Shown: positions 29,760 through 39,892 of the stretch, piece after piece
Position numbering within the stretch: the first letter of the stretch is position 1
How the letters are laid out: each line of letters starts with the position of its first letter
Source of the DNA: an uncultured Porphyromonadaceae bacterium
GTDB lineage: Bacteria > Bacteroidota > Bacteroidia > Bacteroidales > Muribaculaceae
DNA: 64,000 nucleotides
Direction: 5' to 3'
Assembly: GCA_947073495.1 (NCBI GenBank)
Contig: CAMTMX010000005.1
Coordinates: forward strand, 1 to 64,000
Translations under genes and position numbers: made by a program
The notes under the pieces: generated by a model
The model's input: only the letters and a program-made list of their open reading frames with translations
What the model was told of the DNA's origin: nothing
Databases searched by the model: none

Positions 29760-29790
29760 CAAAATTACAAATTTATTACATAAATGCAAA
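29760..29790 (-). promoter_or_regulatory. putative gltB promoter (-7 TAATTTTG, -33 TTTG on minus strand)
   Basis: CAAAATTA 29760-29767 and CAAA 29787-29790, spacer 19. Confidence 0.45.
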
Positions 29791-30006
29791 CCATTTCTAA
29801 ATTTTTCTTTCATTTTATTATATTCAAATGCTTATTATGAGCAATCGGCTATTATTCCCACAAAAATACTTGTCCTATGAAATAAGCCCCTCCCTCAAAA
29901 ATGATAAAGGAAGGGGCTAAATCAATAGAGCGCGGTACAATTCAATTTTATTTTGCAGAAATTGAAAGGGATAAGGGTTAGTGATTTTTGCGAAAATTGA
30001 ATGACT

Positions 30007-31203
30007 TTATATCAAATCGTCTGTCACGGGAATCGGTTCAATCGCTCTCTTCGGACGGAAATATTTATCTATGATCAGGGCTATGAAACCATCACCGGTC
30101 ACATTGCAAGCGGTTCCGAAGCTATCCATCGCTATATACAATGCAATCATCAATGCAAGATCTGCCTCTCCAAATCCAAGCATCGACGAAAGTATTCCGA
30201 GCGATGCCATAATTGCACCACCGGGTACTCCCGGAGCAGCCACTATCGAAATGCCGATCATACAGCAAAACCCAATCATTTCAGGAGTAGTGTAGGAAAT
30301 TCCCTGCATCAACATCAGAGCAACAGCACACGCCACTATTTTCATGGAACTACCCGACATGTGGATCGTGGCACAAAGTGGGATCACAAAACCTGCAATC
30401 TCCTCACTCACCCCCATCTTCACAGCTTGCCGTAAAGTTACAGGGATTGTCGCCGCGGAAGACTGGGTGCCCAAAGCCGTGAAATAAGCGGGCAGCATCG
30501 TAAACAATAGTTTAAATGGATTTTTGTGTACAAACAATGCCGCAATACAATATTGAAACACAAGCAGGAACACATGCATCGCGAAAATTACACCAATAAT
30601 CTTGATAAATGCCCCGACCACAGTGGCAACCTGTCCGCTGACAGTCATATTTAAGAAAATACCAAATATATATAACGGCAACAACGGGATAATTACAAAT
30701 CGTATTGTCATATTAATCACCTCAAGAAACTCTCCAAAACCTTTACGCAACACCTCTCCTTTAACCACGGCAAGGCATATGCCGGTCATGAATGCAGCCG
30801 CCAAAGCTGTCATCACATCCATCAACGGTGGAATTTCTATAGTGAAATAGGGTTGAAGACCTGCCGTCTCCGGAATTTCCTTAAGTTTTCCGGGTTCTAT
30901 CAACGAAGGAAAAAACGTATCGCCGACAAAAAAGCCCATTACTCCCGACAATGTTGTGGCGGCATACGCGATAACCACAGTGAGGGCAAGCACTTTTCCT
31001 GCCCCTTTACCCAAATCGGCAATCGCAGGAACCACGAAACCGAGAATAATCAACGGAATAAGAAACGAAAGGAATTGTGAGAAAATAGCATTGAATGTCA
31101 TAAATGCCCTTCCGAGCCACGTCGGGAAAAAATATCCACAACCGATTCCCAAACCTATAGCCATAAGAATCTTGACCAAGAGGTTAACTTTAGGTATTTT
31201 CAT
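30007..31203 (-). CDS. dicarboxylate/amino acid:cation (Na+/H+) symporter, DAACS family
   Basis: Multi-TM; ALGTQSSAATIPVTL, IHMSGSSMKIVACAVAL, MDSFGTACNVTGDGFIALI. Confidence 0.93.
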   Translation of the reverse strand: MKIPKVNLLVKILMAIGLGIGCGYFFPTWLGRAFMTFNAIFSQFLSFLIPLIILGFVVPAIADLGKGAGKVLALTVVIAYAATTLSGVMGFFVGDTFFPSLIEPGKLKEIPETAGLQPYFTIEIPPLMDVMTALAAAFMTGICLAVVKGEVLRKGFGEFLEVINMTIRFVIIPLLPLYIFGIFLNMTVSGQVATVVGAFIKIIGVIFAMHVFLLVFQYCIAALFVHKNPFKLLFTMLPAYFTALGTQSSAATIPVTLRQAVKMGVSEEIAGFVIPLCATIHMSGSSMKIVACAVALMLMQGISYTTPEMIGFCCMIGISIVAAPGVPGGAIMASLGILSSMLGFGEADLALMIALYIAMDSFGTACNVTGDGFIALIIDKYFRPKRAIEPIPVTDDLI

Positions 31204-31372
31204 AATCTTAATGTTATTAGATTGTATAAAGTGGATTATCGCGCAAGAGTATGACCGATATAAAAGCTGACTCTTTTAATTCAAACACACAAAAACTACT
31301 CATGGGTCGCCAATATATAAAATTTGTCATAAGATTTTTAACACGAATGAATCACAGAACGCTATTTTTTAT

Positions 31373-31380
31373 TAACTTTG
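31373..31380 (+). promoter_or_regulatory. putative -7 box TAACTTTG for C69 dipeptidase
   Basis: TAnnTTTG; leader element begins about 15 nt downstream. Confidence 0.4.
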
Positions 31381-31394
31381 AAATATCGAAGTTA

Positions 31395-31430
31395 TGAAGT
31401 TGTTTAAACTTTTTACGGAGACTTATAAAC
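31395..31430 (+). repeat. GTTTAAAC-type leader element, short form
   Basis: GAAGTTGTTTAAACTTTTTACGGAGACTTATAAAC; compare 446-480. Confidence 0.55.
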
Positions 31431-31493
31431 ACCTTGATTTACTTGATTCAACCTTCGTTTTAGGGAATTTGAATCAGCCAATACCTTTCAATC

Positions 31494-33143
31494 ATGAAAT
31501 TCTACCAAACTGCATTATTATTTGCATCCCTTACCCTACCGACAGCCGCTTACGCATGCACTAATTTCATCGCAGGCAAAAAAGCGACAGTCGACGGATC
31601 GATAATGGTCACATATGCGGATGACTCCCACACCCGTTTCGGAGATCTCTTTCATGCCGCCCGCGGGAAACATCTTCCGGGCACAATGCGCCAAGTGATC
31701 GACTGGGGCGACAACAGCTATAGAGGGGAGATTCCTCAGGCTGCCGAAACATATAACGTTGTCGGAAATATGAACGAACACCAGCTCGTGATCGGAGAGA
31801 CAACCTGGGGAGGTCATTCCGAACTGGAAGACACTACCGGAAATTCAATCCTTGACTACGGCTCTTTGATATACATCACCCTCGAACGTTGCAAGACCGC
31901 ACGCGAGGCAATCAAGACCATGACTGACCTTGTGGAAAAATACGGTTACGCAAGCACCGGCGAGACATTCTCTATCGCCGACAAAAACGAGGCATGGGTA
32001 ATGGAGATGATCGGGAAAGGGACAGAAAAAGGAGCTCTCTGGATCGCAGTCCGGATCCCCGACGATGCCATCTGCGCCCATGCAAACGAACCCCGCATAC
32101 GCAAAGTGAATTATAAGGACAAAGAGAATGTGATGTATTGCAAGGATCTTTTTTCATTTTCCCGCAAGCACGGATATTTCAAAGGGAAAGATGAAGATTT
32201 CTCTTTTGCAGACGCTTTCAAGGTTCATAATTCCGCAACACGCCGTTCATGCGACTCGCGTGTGTGGAGTTTCTTCCGTCGGTTCGCCTCTCCGGAAGAA
32301 GACCGTGCCTGGTTTGAATGGGTAAACGCCGACAGCGACACCCCGATGCCTCTTTATATTATTCCTGACAGGAAGCTGTCTCTAAAGGATATGCAAGAGC
32401 GCATGAGGGATCATTTCGAAGACACGCCCTACGAAATGACCAACGATCCCGGCGCCGGTCCCAACAAATCTCCCTACCGCAACCGCCCGACCCGCTACGA
32501 GGTGAATGGAAAAACCTACGCGCACGAACGTGCCGTAGCAACCCAGCAGACAGCGTGGCATTTCGTAAGCCAGAGCCGTGCCGACCTTCCCGATCCCATC
32601 GGAGGAGTATTATGGTTCGGGACCGACGATGCCAACACCTCAGTCTACATGCCGTTTTATTGTTCAATGACTGAGGTTCCGGAAGAAGTGCGTCCCGGCA
32701 ACGGCGACCTTTACACTTTCTCTCCGACTGCCAATTTCTGGATGACCAATTGGGTGGCAAACCAGGCATACCATCGTTATGACCTTATGATTGACGACAT
32801 AAGAAAAGTGCAGGGAAAGCTTGAAGACAAATTTACGTCCACCCGTCAGGAGAAAGAAAAAGAATTGCTCGCGCTATATAACGCCAACGACCTTACAGGA
32901 CTTGAGAAAAGCGTAAACGAAGAGGGGGCAGCAATTGCAAAAGAGGCTACAGATGCCTATCGGGACCTCGCCCATTTCCTTCTGATCAGATATCTTGACG
33001 GGAACCGCAAAAAATTAGACGACGATGGAAATTTTGCCCGTAATCCCCATGGCAAGCCATTGTCGCCTGATTTTACCGGCTACCCACAAGATTTTTATGA
33101 ACATATTGTAAGACAGACCGGGGACCGGCTTCTACTTAAATGA
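31494..33143 (+). CDS. C69-family dipeptidase
   Basis: Signal peptide then ACTNFIAGKKATVDGSIMVTYADDSH; WVMEMIGKGTEKGALWIAVRIPD. Confidence 0.95.
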   Translation: MKFYQTALLFASLTLPTAAYACTNFIAGKKATVDGSIMVTYADDSHTRFGDLFHAARGKHLPGTMRQVIDWGDNSYRGEIPQAAETYNVVGNMNEHQLVIGETTWGGHSELEDTTGNSILDYGSLIYITLERCKTAREAIKTMTDLVEKYGYASTGETFSIADKNEAWVMEMIGKGTEKGALWIAVRIPDDAICAHANEPRIRKVNYKDKENVMYCKDLFSFSRKHGYFKGKDEDFSFADAFKVHNSATRRSCDSRVWSFFRRFASPEEDRAWFEWVNADSDTPMPLYIIPDRKLSLKDMQERMRDHFEDTPYEMTNDPGAGPNKSPYRNRPTRYEVNGKTYAHERAVATQQTAWHFVSQSRADLPDPIGGVLWFGTDDANTSVYMPFYCSMTEVPEEVRPGNGDLYTFSPTANFWMTNWVANQAYHRYDLMIDDIRKVQGKLEDKFTSTRQEKEKELLALYNANDLTGLEKSVNEEGAAIAKEATDAYRDLAHFLLIRYLDGNRKKLDDDGNFARNPHGKPLSPDFTGYPQDFYEHIVRQTGDRLLLK

Positions 33144-33187
33144 AAATCAGACATTAACAAATACCGTTTGTCACACATTTAAACTGT

Positions 33188-33225
33188 TGAGAAGGCAAAC
33201 CAAAAAATTTTGGTTTGCCTTCTCA
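33188..33225. terminator. hairpin terminator after C69 dipeptidase
   Basis: TGAGAAGGCAAACCAAAA / TTTTGGTTTGCCTTCTCA. Confidence 0.85.
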
Positions 33226-33459
33226 GGTTAAACATAGTATAATGATTGCTAATTTATTATAACCAGCTTTACATTATGTCATGAAATATCAATGTTTTTT
33301 TCTACTTTTGCAGTCGAAAATGTTGAAGAGCCAAACAGCATCGACATTTCTTACATGTATGCGATCGCAATTGCCGTAGATTTCAATATGACATTTTCCT
33401 GAATCTTCAACATTTACATAAACCCTAATTAACAACTCAAAATTTAAATCTAAACATCA

Positions 33460-34497
33460 ATGCCTAAAATTACAGAAACGCGTGTCAGCATGCTTCATGG
33501 TATACTGTTGATAGCATTGTTCGCATGTGCTGCCTTTTATATAGGCGAGGCCCAAATTTTTAAAGAAATCTCTTTCAGCCCGATGATTATCGGCATAATC
33601 CTCGGTATGCTGTATGCCAACTCTCTCCGCAACAATCTTCCTGAGACATGGGTGCCCGGCATACAGTTCTGCTCTAAGAAAGTGTTGCGTATCGGCATCA
33701 TACTCTACGGATTCCGCCTTACATTCCAAGACATATTGAACGTTGGGGTTGCCGGTATAGTTATCGACGCGATCATTGTGGCTACGACCATCCTTGGCGG
33801 CATCTGGATCGGTAAATTGCTTAAGATGGACCGCGACACCGCGTTGCTGACATCTGTGGGAAGCGGCATTTGTGGAGCCGCCGCAGTTTTAGGAGCGGAA
33901 TCAACCATCCGTACCCAACCATATAAGACAGCTGTGGCTGTTGCCACGGTTGTGATTTTCGGAACAATCTCGATGTTCCTCTATCCGGTGGCATACCGTT
34001 CGGGATGGCTTGATCTCTCACCACAGGAAATGGGTATATACACAGGCTCAACACTTCATGAAGTGGCACACGCCGTTGGAGCCGGCAATGCCATGGGAAC
34101 AGATATTTCAAACGTGTCGATCATTGTGAAAATGATCCGTGTGATGCTTCTTGTCCCGGTGCTCCTTATACTCGGCTTCTGGATGGCACGCAGAAATGCG
34201 GCAAGCGGAACCTCTGCAGAAAAAGGGAAAGTCAATATTCCTTGGTTTGCTGTCGGATTCCTTGTTGTAATCGGGTTCAACTCATTGAATCTTCTGCCAA
34301 CCGTATTTGTAGATGCCATCAACTATTTCGATACATTCTTGCTCACAATGGCGATGGCGGCACTTGGAGCGGAGACAAGCATCGACAAATTTAAGAAAGC
34401 CGGCGCCAAACCGTTCGTCCTTGCTTTCTGCCTTGACGTATGGCTGATTATCGGCGGATACATCCTTGCCAAATACCTCGCGCCAATCTGGCTCTAA
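33460..34497 (+). CDS. YeiH/UPF0324-family putative sulfate export transporter
   Basis: Multi-TM; PMIIGIILGMLYANS, GSGICGAAAVLGAE, GSTLHEVAHAVGAG, MAMAALGAETSIDKFKKAGAKPF. Confidence 0.92.
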   Translation: MPKITETRVSMLHGILLIALFACAAFYIGEAQIFKEISFSPMIIGIILGMLYANSLRNNLPETWVPGIQFCSKKVLRIGIILYGFRLTFQDILNVGVAGIVIDAIIVATTILGGIWIGKLLKMDRDTALLTSVGSGICGAAAVLGAESTIRTQPYKTAVAVATVVIFGTISMFLYPVAYRSGWLDLSPQEMGIYTGSTLHEVAHAVGAGNAMGTDISNVSIIVKMIRVMLLVPVLLILGFWMARRNAASGTSAEKGKVNIPWFAVGFLVVIGFNSLNLLPTVFVDAINYFDTFLLTMAMAALGAETSIDKFKKAGAKPFVLAFCLDVWLIIGGYILAKYLAPIWL

Positions 34498-34518
34498 AAA
34501 ATTTGGGTAATAATACCT

Positions 34519-34579
34519 TAATCAAAATAAATCAGGCGGGCGACGCATTGTGCGTCGCCCGCCTGATTTATTTTGATTA
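34519..34579. terminator. very long hairpin (bidirectional terminator) between YeiH-family gene and pyk
   Basis: 29-bp perfect stem 34519-34547/34551-34579, TTG loop, GC-rich core flanked by A/T arms. Confidence 0.9.
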
Positions 34580-34625
34580 TTTGCTATAGACAATTATAGA
34601 TATGTATGCTATGGCAGTAAAAAAA

Positions 34626-36077
34626 TCATTTCCTATTTTTATCATTCTCTTCAAAAATCTCCTCGGGAGTCAGGATTTCAAGTGCCCTCGCCCCTTTCTT
34701 GGTTCCTGTGAGATATGCAATCCTATCTGTGGCGGAAAGACGTTTCTCTTCTACGATCTGCCTTAACGCATCCACTGAATGACGCGGCACATCACCTCCC
34801 GAATGAGGATAGTAATAGGCTTTCACACCATAGCTGAGCGCTAACCAACGCAACACACTTCTATTGTGACAAATAGCAAAAGTAGGATTATTTCCCCTGA
34901 ACGATGAGATGAAACGGGCGGATACTCCCCTATAAGCGTCTGTCAATATCGCCTTAGTGCCCACCTTGTTTTCCGACAACACTGCTTCATGAGCCAAAAA
35001 CGACACAATATCCGCATCCTGCATGGGGGGCACTTCCATCTGGCTACGTAAAGACGACTCAACCTCCTTTGCAACACCTGTCATAATTCTTACCGCCTCA
35101 ACCGGATATTTGCCATAAGCCGTCTCTCCGGAAAGCATCATGGCATCGGCACGTTGATAGACGGCATTTGCCACATCGGAAATCTCAGCTCTTGTAGGAC
35201 GTGGATGTTCTATCATCGAATGCAACATTTGGGTTGCCACAATCACAGGTTTATGGGCAGCGATACACTTATTAATCATCATGGTCTGCATGCCGGGAAT
35301 GCGCTCTGCGGGAACTTCTATTCCAAGATCACCACGCGCCACCATTATTCCATAAGAAGCATCAAGTATCTCCTCAAGATTGTCAATACCCTCCTGATTC
35401 TCTATTTTAGAAATGATTTTTGTATCAGCACCATAAGAGTCTAAAATATCTTTAACTTCTTTCACATCTTCAGCAGACCTCACAAATGAATGGGCGATAA
35501 AATCCACACCTAACTCCACTGCATAACCGATGTTTCGCCTATCCCTTTCCGTCACTGCCGGAAGATTTATACGCACACCCGGGATATTTACGCTTTTGCG
35601 TGATCCTACAGCCCCGTCGTTTTCAGCACGGGCATAGACAAATCCGTCTGCCACTTCCTCTACTTCAAATCCGATTTCGCCGTCATCTATAAGAAGACGG
35701 ACACCCGGTTTCAACACCTCCAAAAGATCCGGATAATTCAGACAGATGGAGTCTTGGGTTGTCTTTCCTTCTACATCCCCTTTTATCTTGACACGTTGTC
35801 CGGCTTTAAAATAGACAGACTCTCCTGACCATGTCGGCGTGGTGCGTATCTCCGGACCTTTTGTATCCATCATGATAGCAATCGATTCATCAGCGGCTCT
35901 GGTATTATCCACTATTTTTTTAAAGCCCTCATATTCAAGGTGGGCGGAGTTCATTCTCACGACGTTTACGCCCGCATCAGCCAACGATTTTATAAACTCC
36001 GTTTCGCATCTTTTATCGGAAACCGTGGCTACGATCTTTGTAAATTTTTGCATAACTGTTTTTACTGTCTTTCCCAT
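34626..36077 (-). CDS. pyk: pyruvate kinase
   Basis: TKIVATVSDKRCE, MMDTKGPEIRT, IISKIENQEGIDNLEEI, IMVARGDLGIEVP, MLSGETAYGKYPVEAV. Confidence 0.98.
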   Translation of the reverse strand: MGKTVKTVMQKFTKIVATVSDKRCETEFIKSLADAGVNVVRMNSAHLEYEGFKKIVDNTRAADESIAIMMDTKGPEIRTTPTWSGESVYFKAGQRVKIKGDVEGKTTQDSICLNYPDLLEVLKPGVRLLIDDGEIGFEVEEVADGFVYARAENDGAVGSRKSVNIPGVRINLPAVTERDRRNIGYAVELGVDFIAHSFVRSAEDVKEVKDILDSYGADTKIISKIENQEGIDNLEEILDASYGIMVARGDLGIEVPAERIPGMQTMMINKCIAAHKPVIVATQMLHSMIEHPRPTRAEISDVANAVYQRADAMMLSGETAYGKYPVEAVRIMTGVAKEVESSLRSQMEVPPMQDADIVSFLAHEAVLSENKVGTKAILTDAYRGVSARFISSFRGNNPTFAICHNRSVLRWLALSYGVKAYYYPHSGGDVPRHSVDALRQIVEEKRLSATDRIAYLTGTKKGARALEILTPEEIFEENDKNRK

Positions 36078-36247
36078 ATATTAACTCTTTTGTTGCGAAT
36101 AAAGTATATAACAAAGGGATAGCGTATTCCCTAAAAGTATAAACATTTCTAAGGCTTAGACAGTTGCATCGTAAAAATTTCAACAAAATATGGACTTTCC
36201 ACTATATGCCGTTTTTTATTTCAAATACGATATTGGCAGTCACGATA

Positions 36248-36279
36248 TTTGGTGAGACCAGAATTTATCATTAAATTTG
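36248..36279 (+). promoter_or_regulatory. putative promoter (-33 TTTG 36248-36251, -7 TAAATTTG 36272-36279) for DPP-IV gene
   Basis: Same TTTG-N20-TAnnTTTG layout as 381-412. Confidence 0.55.
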
Positions 36280-36314
36280 CAGACAACCTAACCATATGTA
36301 TTCTTTTAACCATT

Positions 36315-38618
36315 ATGAAACTTAAAAAATATCTATTGTCGGGGGCATTGATCGCATTCACTGCAAATGTTGGAATGGCTCAGATAATGCCATGGGAAAA
36401 CCGAACCGAGAATGATGACTCTCCATTCGCAGAGACCTCAGGGATAGCCCGGAAAGGACAACTTCACCTTGAAGACGTGGTCTACGGACGCCTGATCCAA
36501 ACAAAAGGCGCTGGAGCCATGAACTGGATGAAAGACGGCGAACGATATAGCCGGCTGGAGCCAAATGCCGAAGGTGGAAAAGATGTCGTGGCGTACCGTG
36601 CCAAAGACAACAAGCGGGAAGTTATCATACCTGCTTCCATGTTTGTCGACAAACAGACAGGGAAACAGATTCCTGTGAGAAGCATTTCCTGGAGCGCAGA
36701 CAATAGTAAAGTGCTCGTATATACCAACACCCGTAAAGTGTGGAGATATGACACACGCGGAGATTATTGGGTATTGACACCTGCCGACGGATCGTTCCGC
36801 CAGCTTGGGAAAGGTCTGCCGGAGTCTTCGCTCATGTTCGCAAAGTTTTCTCCCGACGGCTCTAAAGTGGCATATGTTTCAGGGAATAACATATATGTGG
36901 AGAATCTTGCCGACGGAAAGATTAGCCAGATCACAAAAGACGGCAATGACAAAATAGTGAACGGCACCTTCGATTGGGTTTATGAAGAGGAATTTGCTTG
37001 CCGAGACGGATTCCGCTGGAGCCCCGACAGTAAATATATAGCTTATTGGCAAAGCGATACTGACGGCACCGGATTTTTCGATATAATCAACAATGTCGAT
37101 TCAATATATCCCACATTTGACCGCTTCCCATATCCCAAGGCGGGAAGTGTAAACTCTGACGTGAAGGTTGGATATGTGTCTGCCGACGGCGGAGAGACCA
37201 CATGGGTAAAACTTCCCGGCGACCCACGCAACAACTATATCCCCAGAATGGAGTTTATTCCCGACAGCAACGAGCTGTTTATTCAGCAAATGAACCGTCA
37301 GCAAAACACCAACAATGTGTGGATTGCGAAGATTGGCGCAGGAGATCCGGAAAACATCTTTACTGATAAGGATGCCGCGTGGCTTGATACTAATGATGAT
37401 GTGGAATGGCTTGACGGCAACAAATATTTCACATGGCTAAGTGAACGCGACGGCTGGCGTCATCTATATAAAATCAGCCGCGACGGAAAGACAATTATCC
37501 CTATAACCAAAGGTAATTTTGATTTTGTAGAGCTCATAGGCACCGATACTAAAAACGGTCTTGTGTATTTCATAGCCTCCCCCGACAACTTCACTCAAAG
37601 ATACCTCTATAGCGCAAAACTCAAGGGGAACGGTGATGCCACCCGTCTCAGCCCGCTCGACCAGGCAGGACAGCACCGCTACAATATGTCGCCCACCTGC
37701 AAATGGGCAGTGCATACATTCAGCAATGCAGCAACCCCTCCTGTAATTGACATGGTGTCGTTCCCGAAACATCAATCCGTCAGAGTCATTGAAGACAATG
37801 CCATGGCACGCGAACAATACGCAACCCTGGGACTCAACCCTAAGGAGTTTGTAAAAGTCAAATCAGGCGACCTCACCCTTGACGCATGGATGATAAAGCC
37901 TATTGATTTTGATGCATCGAAGAAATACCCTGTAATCGTTGAAGTATATGGCGAGCCCGCAAGTTCCACAGTGCAGGACGTATGGGGCGGAGGAGATCTC
38001 TGGAACCAATATATGGCTAATCTCGGATATATCGTAGTCAGCATAGACAACAGAGGAGCCAACACTCCCAGAGGTCGCGAATGGCGTAAGTGTATCTACG
38101 GGGAAGTCGGTACGTTCGCTTCTCAAGACCAGGCTCGAGGCGTTCAGGATCTTGCAAAGCAATATTCCTTTATAGACCCCGAACGGATCGGCATCACCGG
38201 CTGGAGCGGCGGCGGCAGCCAGACACTGAATTCAATGTTCCGTTATCCGGATGTGTTCAAGACAGGAATAGCTATCGCCTTTGTAGCTGATCAGAAAACA
38301 TACGACACGATTTATCAGGAGAGATACATGGACACTCCCCAGAACAATCCTGAGGGCTATCGCAAAGGATCCCCGATCACATATGCCGACGGCTTGCAGG
38401 GAAATCTGCTACTTATCCACGGCACTGGCGACGACAACGTGCATTATCAGAACTGTGAGATGCTCGTCAACGAACTCGTGAAACATGGGAAAGTATTCAG
38501 CCAGATAAGCTATCCTATGCGAACCCACGCTATAAGTGAACGTGAAGGCACCACCCTACACCTCCGCAAGACAATGGCAAAATATTGGCTTGACTATCTT
38601 CCCGCCGGGGCACGTTGA
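36315..38618 (+). CDS. dipeptidyl peptidase IV (S9B) family protein
   Basis: Signal peptide from ATG 36315; GITGWSGGGSQTLNSMFRYPD nucleophile elbow, HGTGDDNVHYQNCEMLV; ORF start at 36249 overlaps the promoter. Confidence 0.95.
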   Translation: MKLKKYLLSGALIAFTANVGMAQIMPWENRTENDDSPFAETSGIARKGQLHLEDVVYGRLIQTKGAGAMNWMKDGERYSRLEPNAEGGKDVVAYRAKDNKREVIIPASMFVDKQTGKQIPVRSISWSADNSKVLVYTNTRKVWRYDTRGDYWVLTPADGSFRQLGKGLPESSLMFAKFSPDGSKVAYVSGNNIYVENLADGKISQITKDGNDKIVNGTFDWVYEEEFACRDGFRWSPDSKYIAYWQSDTDGTGFFDIINNVDSIYPTFDRFPYPKAGSVNSDVKVGYVSADGGETTWVKLPGDPRNNYIPRMEFIPDSNELFIQQMNRQQNTNNVWIAKIGAGDPENIFTDKDAAWLDTNDDVEWLDGNKYFTWLSERDGWRHLYKISRDGKTIIPITKGNFDFVELIGTDTKNGLVYFIASPDNFTQRYLYSAKLKGNGDATRLSPLDQAGQHRYNMSPTCKWAVHTFSNAATPPVIDMVSFPKHQSVRVIEDNAMAREQYATLGLNPKEFVKVKSGDLTLDAWMIKPIDFDASKKYPVIVEVYGEPASSTVQDVWGGGDLWNQYMANLGYIVVSIDNRGANTPRGREWRKCIYGEVGTFASQDQARGVQDLAKQYSFIDPERIGITGWSGGGSQTLNSMFRYPDVFKTGIAIAFVADQKTYDTIYQERYMDTPQNNPEGYRKGSPITYADGLQGNLLLIHGTGDDNVHYQNCEMLVNELVKHGKVFSQISYPMRTHAISEREGTTLHLRKTMAKYWLDYLPAGAR

Positions 38619-38688
38619 AATTATAGAATATAGAAGCCAACATTACAACCCAATAGCCTCACCTTCATGAGAGAAAGGTGAACATATC

Positions 38689-38734
38689 AAAAAAAGACAT
38701 TCCGGAGCCTACAGATTCCGGAATGTCTTTTTTT
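38689..38734. terminator. bidirectional hairpin terminator
   Basis: AAAAAAAGACATTCCGGA / TCCGGAATGTCTTTTTTT, 18-bp stem. Confidence 0.92.
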
Positions 38735-38901
38735 ACTAAGTACCTACGATAAATTGGCTTATAGAGTGAGCAAGATATGAAGTCGTGAAGATGGAATTAT
38801 GGGGTTCCATAACGACTGATGAACGGCTTTATAGATTGCCGAAATATATCCCTGGCATTTGTTAATTTATTATTCGTAGGACTTATTGTTTGTTTTGTTT
38901 T

Positions 38902-39849
38902 TTACTGCTTGTTTCTTTGTAACTTTTTGTTTCCTTTGGTGCGCAGAGTGTCGAAACCGTTACCATAAACACTTTGGGCAGCGGATTGGATTATGTAGGC
39001 ATTTCCATCGATGCGTTGGATTATAGCATAGATTTGCTCGGCATCATACTGGCGGCACCACACCACAAGCATCGTTCTTTCCTCCCCTGTCCATACTCCC
39101 TTGCCGTCGAATGATGTGACACCTCTGCCACACTCGTGCGCTATATGGTCAGCAATCTCTTTCCACTTTGACGAAAGTATAAAAAACTGGATTGTCTGCT
39201 TGTCAGCATTAACAATATAATTAGCCACGACAGAATATATCACAATCGATGCCCAACCATATAAAATGGTCTGTACGCGACTCTGTATCCTTGCATCCAT
39301 ATCTCCGTCGAAAGGGAGGAAAAAAGAGCAGGTCACAATAGCGACATCCATTATCATCATGGTTCTGCCCATGCTTACATTCAGTTTTTTCTCAAAAATT
39401 GCCGCCACTATATCTGTGCCGCCTGCCGAGCCTTTATGGGAATAATAAAGACCTATACCAAGTCCACAGATCACAGAACCCATGATAACACTCATGGTCG
39501 GATCAGTCACAAGAGGTGGGTGAGAAGTGAAATACCCCTCTATCATACCGATAATTCCGGAAAGAACGGTGGCACCGAAAACAGTGCCGATCACAAACTT
39601 ACGCCCCAAAGACTTATACCAGCATACGAGCATAAGAATGTTTGTGGCATACATTGTCACCGCTACCGGCAATAACCCCCCGCTTGCAAAATATACAAGC
39701 GTACTGAAGCCCGCCATGCCTCCGATGACGATCTCATGAGGCAAGATAAATGCCGTGAAACCGATTGCATAGATAGCCATTCCGGCTATGATGATCAGAT
39801 AGTCTCTGACATTAGGGATGGAATGAATCCTAAGATGTTGAAAATGCAT
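38902..39849 (-). CDS. YitT-family membrane protein (DUF161/DUF2179)
   Basis: Multi-TM GMAGFSTLVYFASGG, YSHKGSAGGTDIVAAI; C-terminal soluble domain RGVTSFDGKGVWTGEERTMLVVWCRQYDAEQI. Confidence 0.93.
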   Translation of the reverse strand: MHFQHLRIHSIPNVRDYLIIIAGMAIYAIGFTAFILPHEIVIGGMAGFSTLVYFASGGLLPVAVTMYATNILMLVCWYKSLGRKFVIGTVFGATVLSGIIGMIEGYFTSHPPLVTDPTMSVIMGSVICGLGIGLYYSHKGSAGGTDIVAAIFEKKLNVSMGRTMMIMDVAIVTCSFFLPFDGDMDARIQSRVQTILYGWASIVIYSVVANYIVNADKQTIQFFILSSKWKEIADHIAHECGRGVTSFDGKGVWTGEERTMLVVWCRQYDAEQIYAIIQRIDGNAYIIQSAAQSVYGNGFDTLRTKGNKKLQRNKQ

Positions 39850-39892
39850 GTATATATCTATTAGCTACAAAAATAACACTTTTTCAAGGATC

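Noticed and set aside
36249-36314. N-terminal extension of the DPP-IV ORF
   Set aside because: Overlaps a good TTTG-N20-TAAATTTG promoter; the ATG at 36315 begins a normal signal peptide
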